20,055 nucleotides of DNA, from the NCBI GenBank assembly GCA_002339265.1, contig DDKG01000189.1, positions 1-20,055 on the forward strand, read 5' to 3'. Both the position numbers and the translations under genes were made by a program. The notes under the pieces were generated by a model. That model did no database searches. It had not been told where the DNA came from and was given only the letters and a program-made list of their open reading frames with translations. Source of the DNA: Massilia sp. UBA2604. GTDB taxonomy: Bacteria; Pseudomonadota; Gammaproteobacteria; Burkholderiales; Burkholderiaceae_D. Below are positions 14,387-20,055 of this stretch, in pieces. Numbering within the stretch: position 1 is the first letter of the stretch; each line of letters begins with the position of its first letter.

Positions 14387-17149
14387 TCAGTCATCGAGTG
14401 CTTCGATAATGTAATTACCAAACGGAATGTCTGATTTGAAGTTTTCGGTAATCCCATCAGCACTGGTACGCCCTTCAATTACCTGTCCATCTTCTAGCGT
14501 TACCCGATAGCGTTGATTCCCAAGCGGATCCCCGGTGGTCAGATCGGCCAGCCGCACACGCTGGTCATGTTCAACCATGCTCTTCGGCATACGCATGGAA
14601 AGCGCTCCTCCCTTGCCCGCACCGGGGAACTCGGTTTTCGAAGATTCGATGGTAAAACTGCCGGTGCATTGATGGGTAATATCCCCGCCTCCAAGTGCCA
14701 TCTGCGCACCTTGGGTCACAACCGTCACCTTTGGCGATTGCAAGACGATTTCTTCGGTGGCAGAAAGGACGATACGTTTCGCCGACGTGATCTCCACGTT
14801 CTCATCCTGAGCCTCGATTTCAACCTTTCCGCTACCCGCAACCAACTTGGCGCCAAGTGAATGCGCAAACAAACTGATGCCCTGCAGCGCATGAAGGACC
14901 AATTTTCGCCCGGCCGAAACCTGCGTATTTCGAACGCTGACCAGATCGATATGGCTTTGCGCCCCAATCGCCACGCCCGCCTGACTACCCAGCAGTACTC
15001 CGGCAGGCGCTTCGATAGCGACAATCGGCTCTCCGCCGTCTCCCGACGCTGATTTCCCCGCTGTATTGCTGCCGGCCTCCCACTGCTCAAGATGCGACTT
15101 AAGCTGCTCCAGCGATTCTCCTTCGACCGCATCCGTCTCATGCGTCACAGCCAACTCTGCCAATTGCTTCTGCATGCTCGATAATGCCTCCGCGAGACCA
15201 GCCAATCCATCGCGATCAAGCAACCGCCCTGCAGCGCGCAGCGACGCATCCGCACTAATGAAAATTCCCTGCCCGCCCCGCAAGGACAGCGCTGCATCAG
15301 TGCGCAATTCTGCACCTTCGCCACGCGGCTCGGCTGAACCGTCCTGCCTCGGATGCGTGAGATAGCCTAGATTCAACTGACTATGAGCGTGTTCGCTCCC
15401 GAGCTGCGCACTGATCTGCCCCGGCGTGTCGTCCATGCGAAGCTGGTTGGCCCGCATCCCTTGTCCTTCCTTGCTCACGATTCCAGAGAGGTGCTTGTCA
15501 CCGGGAAGAACACTATTGCGGCTGAACGAAGGTGACGGCGTCCGGGCGCCATGAACGTTTCCGATAACAAGAGGCTTGTCTGGATCGCCACCCATGAACA
15601 TCACGACGACCTCATCACCAGCACGCGGAAGGGAGATCGCCCCATACCCGCTGCCCGCCCACCCTGACGCCACGCGCAACCAGGCCGAATCACGATCACT
15701 GCCAGAAGCACCGGCGCCATCTGCGTGCTCATGGTCTTCCGATCGGCACGCAGGAAAGCGGACCTTGATCCGGCCACGCTCGTCGCAGTAGATTTCCTGG
15801 TTCGCAGGTCCGACCACAATGGCAGTCTGCGCCTCGGTCCGCGGAAGCTCGATACGCGGATCGTAGGCGGGGACGATCGGAATCCCTCGCCGCACACACG
15901 TAAAGCGGTTCGTGTAACGCACACCGCGCTCAGCGCTGGCCTGCAACAAGGCGGCGCGATCGCTGCTCCAACGGTTCAGGGAAAACAGGCGTCCGGCCTT
16001 TTCGTCGAGCGTTTTCGGCAGGTTGTTTTCGGCTTCCACCCGCAACTCGGTGCAGACGAATTCCCGCTGATCTGCAGGATGGGTATCGATCTCCGGATGC
16101 CCGTCCATGCGACGCCATTGCCCGACCCGCATGTCCCGATCACCGCTCTCTCCCTGGAAGAACTTGGCCTCATATTCCTTACGCTGCATGCGCAGCACGC
16201 CAAGGCTCCGATAATCGTCGGCGTTGTCTCCAGTATGTGGGGAATCGATCAGGTACTCATCGAGACTGGCCGCGAACTGGTTGCCCAGCGCTCCCTGATC
16301 GACCAGGCTCGTCTCCTGACTACTCATGGACCATGTCTGGGCATAATCCCAACTGTGGCGATTAACACGTCCAGCCGTCAGGTTACGTACCGCATGCCAG
16401 GACGTAATGCTGTCGCGTTGCTCGGTACCGTGATCACGGTGGTAGCGCGCCGCACCGGCCGGATTCTGCTCGAGCGCGTTCGGGTTATCAAAAAGGACCA
16501 GCGTGTGGACCGGCACATCGCTGCTTCCTCGTTCGTTCGACGCGCCCGCCTTGATGAACCACGCGATACCCCGACGCTTCCAGAGCCGCCGCAAGAAAGC
16601 AGCGTTGGATTCGTTGTACTGCATCGTGAATTCGCGCGGCGGATATGGCTTCAACCCGTTCGACTCGAAACGAAATGCAGCCGCCGCGACCGGATTGGCC
16701 TGGCGCCACTCGCGCAAGATAGTCTCGGTAATATCGATCTCGTTGCGGTTGCGGAAAACCCGTGTATTACAGGTTTGCTCCAGCAGCGAGAAAGCGTCCC
16801 GCACCATCAACTGATAAGTTGCCAGGCCCCCGTCGCTCTGCCCTTCGCTGACGCCACCGACAATCCCGCATACGGTGCGAAGCTTGCCCGAATCGGTCAC
16901 GAACTGAAGTTCGACCGGATTGGCAATAAAGCGCTTGAGCTCCATGCCAGCCTGAAGTGAAACGCACAGCAGTGTGTATTCGATTCCACCGCAAATTGTC
17001 TCGACGCCGCTTACATATTTAACCAACAGCAAGTCGTCGACGATGCCATTGGCGGTCGACAGACGCAATCGAATCGCACGGTTCACGTCCGTCAGACCAT
17101 CGCCGAACCTCGCAGCAAACTTATCGATGCTCACAATACCGGCCCTCAC
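14387..17149 (-). CDS. vgrG: Type VI secretion VgrG spike protein with transthyretin-like C-terminal extension
   Basis: The 920-residue protein carries the gp27/gp44-like hub at about 10-430, including FTMQYNESNAAFLRRLWKRRGI; the gp5-like OB fold at about 440-535, with DERGRIKVRFP, WLRVASGWAG and LPRAGDEVVVMFMGGDPDKPLVIG; a T6SS_Vgr segment at 555-640; a charged coiled-coil insertion at about 645-695; and the DUF2345 beta-helix at about 705-845. Residues 865-918 (VRLADLTTGDPLGNQRYRV...FGNYIIEAL) look like a transthyretin/Ig-like fold; such tails recruit Tle effectors in other bacteria. VgrG trimers form the puncturing spike. The frame opens with GTG at 17149. A second GTG at 17134 has a better GAGGG site upstream and may be the true start. 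It is first in the vgrG-lipase-immunity-PAAR operon. Composition drops sharply in the last 40 or so codons. Confidence 0.92.
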   Translation of the reverse strand: MRAGIVSIDKFAARFGDGLTDVNRAIRLRLSTANGIVDDLLLVKYVSGVETICGGIEYTLLCVSLQAGMELKRFIANPVELQFVTDSGKLRTVCGIVGGVSEGQSDGGLATYQLMVRDAFSLLEQTCNTRVFRNRNEIDITETILREWRQANPVAAAAFRFESNGLKPYPPREFTMQYNESNAAFLRRLWKRRGIAWFIKAGASNERGSSDVPVHTLVLFDNPNALEQNPAGAARYHRDHGTEQRDSITSWHAVRNLTAGRVNRHSWDYAQTWSMSSQETSLVDQGALGNQFAASLDEYLIDSPHTGDNADDYRSLGVLRMQRKEYEAKFFQGESGDRDMRVGQWRRMDGHPEIDTHPADQREFVCTELRVEAENNLPKTLDEKAGRLFSLNRWSSDRAALLQASAERGVRYTNRFTCVRRGIPIVPAYDPRIELPRTEAQTAIVVGPANQEIYCDERGRIKVRFPACRSEDHEHADGAGASGSDRDSAWLRVASGWAGSGYGAISLPRAGDEVVVMFMGGDPDKPLVIGNVHGARTPSPSFSRNSVLPGDKHLSGIVSKEGQGMRANQLRMDDTPGQISAQLGSEHAHSQLNLGYLTHPRQDGSAEPRGEGAELRTDAALSLRGGQGIFISADASLRAAGRLLDRDGLAGLAEALSSMQKQLAELAVTHETDAVEGESLEQLKSHLEQWEAGSNTAGKSASGDGGEPIVAIEAPAGVLLGSQAGVAIGAQSHIDLVSVRNTQVSAGRKLVLHALQGISLFAHSLGAKLVAGSGKVEIEAQDENVEITSAKRIVLSATEEIVLQSPKVTVVTQGAQMALGGGDITHQCTGSFTIESSKTEFPGAGKGGALSMRMPKSMVEHDQRVRLADLTTGDPLGNQRYRVTLEDGQVIEGRTSADGITENFKSDIPFGNYIIEALDD

Positions 17150-17411
17150 GAAGAATGTGATCGCACGTGCTAGTTAGCAATGCCGATCATAGTCACACCG
17201 AAGCACAAGGAGATTGATTGCGCGCAATTACTCAGGAAGCCGAGGTCACGTCCCTCATGAATGCAGACGCCGGGGCAACGCCGAGCGACGCGCCGGTGGT
17301 TGCCCGAGTTGTAGCGCGGAATTGCCCGAGCGGCGGCGCAGTTGACAGGCGATTTGGATACACTGGCTCCATCGACTATCGACGACGCGCCCTGCGGCGC
17401 AGTGTGACGCC
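17150..17411. promoter_or_regulatory. Divergent intergenic region between vgrG and the M28-like gene
   Basis: This 262-bp gap must hold the promoters of both divergent genes. On the minus strand TATGAT (17186-17191) is a good -10 about 37 bp before the first vgrG GTG, but no convincing -35 lies at the right distance. On the plus strand TTGACA (17342-17347) is a perfect -35, but the nearest -10-like hexamer TACACT is only 11 bp away. No small gene, repeat or RNA was recognised. Confidence 0.3.
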
Positions 17412-18254
17412 ATGCGCAATTTTTTCAACTCACACTGGAAAGCCATCCTCGCGATCCTGCTGGCCATCGTGCTGGCCATGCTGACCGTCGAAACCAAGTC
17501 GAGCGTCCCGTCGCTGGCTACACGCCTGCAGATCCACACCCAGGCGCTGGCGGGAACAGCGTCGAGCAAGCCGTACAGCGCGCTGTGCCATGTCGAAACC
17601 TCGCTGCGGCGCTACGGTTACTCTCCTCGCGTTCGACAGGGCAGCGCCGCGGCACATACGGGCCACAGCATCGAGGTGACGGTGTCCAGGCTGGCGCCCG
17701 GCGAGCGCCCCGCCCGCACCTTCATCGTCGGCGCCCACCTCGACCAGGATGCCCCTGCGGGAATCGCCGGCGCAGCCGCCGTGCTCGAACTGGCGCGCGC
17801 GGCCAGGACGCTGCATACCGCTTACGGCACCGAGATCCGCTTTCTCTTTTTCGTGAACGATGAGCTTGCCCCAAGCGCGCAGGCGCGTGCCATCCCCGGC
17901 CATCGCGATGGCGGCAACTTCATGGCTTTCATTGGGACGCGCGAATCGTCGGCACAGGTGCGACAGACTCTCGCTGCATTGCGCAGCGACCCGATGCTGG
18001 CCCGCCAGGGGCTGGCGGCGCCGGCCCACGTGATGGGGCTCACCCTGTCGGGGCATGGCAGCGGGCCGGGCGACGGCCCAGCGCTGGTGATCACCGATGC
18101 CGGCTTCCTGCGCTTCCCCTACTTCAACGCCGAGGCGCCTACCGGTCAGGAGCAAATCCAGGCTCGGGACCGCAACGACTACGATGGCATGGCGCGCATC
18201 GTCAGCGGCTTGTCCCGCACCCTGGCCGCGCTGGCGGGCGCGGTCGAGGCGTAG
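17412..18254 (+). CDS. M28-peptidase-like exported protein with degenerate active site
   Basis: The 280-residue protein starts with a basic stretch and a hydrophobic segment (about 10-25), so it should be exported or anchored. The rest resembles a zinc aminopeptidase of family M28: TFIVGAHLDQD at 103-113, a helix AAAVLELARAART, the strand IRFLFFVNDE at 142-151, and a late block TDAGFLRFPYFN followed by DYDGMARIVSGLSRTL. Active relatives carry a bridging Asp in the ADDN-type loop, two adjacent Glu after the strand, and a late His. Here the loop reads APAGIAG, the acid pair is Asp150-Glu151, and the late position reads PYFNAE, so only His109 and possibly Glu151 remain. Either the protein has lost peptidase activity or it has taken a new role. 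The frame is intact and its composition is native. It converges on hemW with 3 bp between stops. Confidence 0.72.
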   Translation: MRNFFNSHWKAILAILLAIVLAMLTVETKSSVPSLATRLQIHTQALAGTASSKPYSALCHVETSLRRYGYSPRVRQGSAAAHTGHSIEVTVSRLAPGERPARTFIVGAHLDQDAPAGIAGAAAVLELARAARTLHTAYGTEIRFLFFVNDELAPSAQARAIPGHRDGGNFMAFIGTRESSAQVRQTLAALRSDPMLARQGLAAPAHVMGLTLSGHGSGPGDGPALVITDAGFLRFPYFNAEAPTGQEQIQARDRNDYDGMARIVSGLSRTLAALAGAVEA

Positions 18255-18257
18255 CCC

Positions 18258-19493
18258 TTACCCGGCCAGGAACATCTCCTGCAGGTCATTCAGGAAACGC
18301 TGTCCCAGCTCGGTCGGCTTGATCAGCTTGTGGTCGCGGTAGATCAGGCCTTTCGCCTCGGCCTCATTGAGCGCCTTGGCGATCGCACCGATGTTCATGC
18401 CGGTGCGCTCGCCAAACAGGTTCGGATCGAAGCCGCCAGTCAGGCGCAGCGCGTTGAGCACGAACTCGAAGCCCATGTCGGCGCGGCCGATCTCGTGTTC
18501 TTCCTGCACCGGATTGCCGCGCTTGGCGGCTTCGATGAAGGAAGTCGGCTGCTTGAAGCGCGCCTGGCGCAGCACGCGGTGCGGGAACGACAGCTTCGAG
18601 TGAGCCCCGGCGCCGATGCCGAGGTAGTCGCCGAACTGCCAGTAGTTCAGGTTGTGGCGCGCGCGCCGGCCTGGCTGCGCATAGGCCGAGACTTCGTAGT
18701 GCTCGTAGCCGTTCGTTCCCATCACCTCGGCGATCATGTCCTGCATGTCGGCGCTCAGGTCGTCGTCCGGCAGCGCTGGTGGATACTTGGCGAACACCGT
18801 ATTCGGTTCCATCGTCAGGTGGTACAGCGACAGGTGCGGCGGCGCGAACGACAGCGCCGTTTCCAGGTCGCGCCGCGCTTCATCGAGCGTCTGCGACGGC
18901 AGCGCGTACATCAGGTCGAGGTTGAAATTCTCGAAGGTGTTCTTCGCGATCTCGACCGCGCGCAGGGCCTCGTCGCCGTCATGGATGCGGCCCAGCGCCT
19001 TCAGGTGCGCCGGGTTGAAGCTCTGGATGCCGATCGACAGGCGGTTGATGCCGCTCTCGCGGTAGCTCTTGAAGCGCTCGGCCTCAAAGGTGCCGGGATT
19101 GGCTTCCATCGTGATCTCGGCGTCCAGCTCCAGCGGCAGCAGGGTGCGCAGGTCGGACATCAGGCGATCCAGGCCCGCGGCCGACATCAGGCTCGGCGTG
19201 CCGCCGCCGATGAAGACGGTGTGGATCTTGCGGCCCCAGATCAGGGGCAGCGACTGCTCCAGGTCGAGGCGCAACGCGTCCAGGTAGGCCTGCTCGGGCA
19301 GCTCGCCCTTCGCTTCGTGCGAATTGAAATCGCAGTATGGGCATTTGCGCACGCACCACGGCCAGTGAACGTACAGCGACAGCGGCGGCAAGGCGGTCAG
19401 GTTGAGCGCGCCCGGCTGCAGGTATTGCAGCGCTGCGGTGGCCGGCGAACGCGGTTCGGCTGGCGTTTGGCCGGCGACTTTAATCGGAATCAT
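18258..19493 (-). CDS. hemW: Radical SAM heme chaperone HemW (coproporphyrinogen oxidase-like)
   Basis: The 411-residue radical SAM protein binds a 4Fe-4S cluster through CVRKCPYC (Cys47, Cys51, Cys54) followed by DFNSH, the HemW wording. Other family blocks are FIGGGTPSL, TMEANPGTFE, GINRLSIGIQSF, LDLMYALPSQT, LSLYHLTMEPNT, the ARHNLNYW segment and GIGAGAHSKL. HemW was once annotated as oxygen-independent coproporphyrinogen oxidase but acts as a heme-binding chaperone, and the N-terminal cysteine pattern fits that group. The protein has roughly 30 extra residues before the SAM motif compared with E. coli HemW. The start at 19493 is kept because it lies one base after the rdgB stop, the expected coupled arrangement. 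Together rdgB and hemW form a common proteobacterial pair. Confidence 0.95.
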   Translation of the reverse strand: MIPIKVAGQTPAEPRSPATAALQYLQPGALNLTALPPLSLYVHWPWCVRKCPYCDFNSHEAKGELPEQAYLDALRLDLEQSLPLIWGRKIHTVFIGGGTPSLMSAAGLDRLMSDLRTLLPLELDAEITMEANPGTFEAERFKSYRESGINRLSIGIQSFNPAHLKALGRIHDGDEALRAVEIAKNTFENFNLDLMYALPSQTLDEARRDLETALSFAPPHLSLYHLTMEPNTVFAKYPPALPDDDLSADMQDMIAEVMGTNGYEHYEVSAYAQPGRRARHNLNYWQFGDYLGIGAGAHSKLSFPHRVLRQARFKQPTSFIEAAKRGNPVQEEHEIGRADMGFEFVLNALRLTGGFDPNLFGERTGMNIGAIAKALNEAEAKGLIYRDHKLIKPTELGQRFLNDLQEMFLAG

Positions 19494-19494
19494 G

Positions 19495-20055
<561 letters not shown>

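Noticed and set aside
15725..16960. A 411-codon plus-strand open frame inside vgrG
   Set aside because: It lies entirely antisense to well-conserved VgrG domains, has no ribosome-binding site that stands out, and shows no known family text.
17342..17364. A sigma-70 promoter TTGACA...TACACT ahead of the M28-like gene
   Set aside because: The spacing is 11 bp, far from the 16-18 bp needed.

Overview
The window is a high-GC chromosomal segment that looks like a betaproteobacterium of the Oxalobacteraceae (Massilia-like). This is inferred from protein flavour and gene content (zwf next to a HexR-type regulator, HemW with its N-terminal extension, Burkholderiales-style VgrG/Tli4 proteins); no rRNA or other marker is present to fix it. 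Apart from the gaps noted below, coding density is high and no intergenic gap exceeds 300 bp. No tRNA, rRNA, CRISPR array or insertion sequence was seen.

Layout. (1) 1-3960, + strand: the 3' end of zwf, a HexR/RpiR regulator, an unrecognised exported or anchored protein, a free methionine-R-sulfoxide reductase (GAF fold) and transaldolase. This is a sugar-phosphate and redox neighbourhood. Transaldolase is bracketed by two pairs of short palindromic, REP-like repeats. (2) 4128-10914: a divergent TetR repressor facing a complete tripartite RND efflux operon (lipoprotein adaptor, 1051-aa inner-membrane pump, outer-membrane factor). The operon ends in a strong intrinsic terminator. An AcrR-box-like palindrome sits exactly on the best promoter between repressor and pump. 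(3) 10970-17149, - strand: a compact type VI secretion cargo module read as vgrG, PGAP1-like lipase effector (Tle4-like), membrane-anchored Tli4-like immunity protein, then PAAR tip protein. The last three genes are coupled by overlaps. The effector, the start of the immunity gene and the last codons of vgrG are much more AT-rich than the rest. (4) 17412-20055: an exported M28-peptidase-like protein that has lost most metal ligands (+), converging with hemW and the near-complete rdgB (-).

How the parts fit. The zwf/hexR/tal genes serve the oxidative pentose-phosphate and Entner-Doudoroff routes; the reductase uses NADPH-derived reducing power indirectly, through thioredoxin. The efflux operon is probably self-contained and drug- or metabolite-induced through its TetR repressor. 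The vgrG-effector-immunity-PAAR module needs the T6SS sheath and membrane complex from elsewhere in the genome: VgrG and PAAR form the spike and tip, the lipase is the toxic cargo, and the anchored Tli4-like protein protects the producer and its kin. The most notable signal is that the base-composition break falls inside the C-terminal transthyretin-like tail of VgrG, the part expected to hold the effector, which suggests cargo and docking tail were exchanged as one unit.
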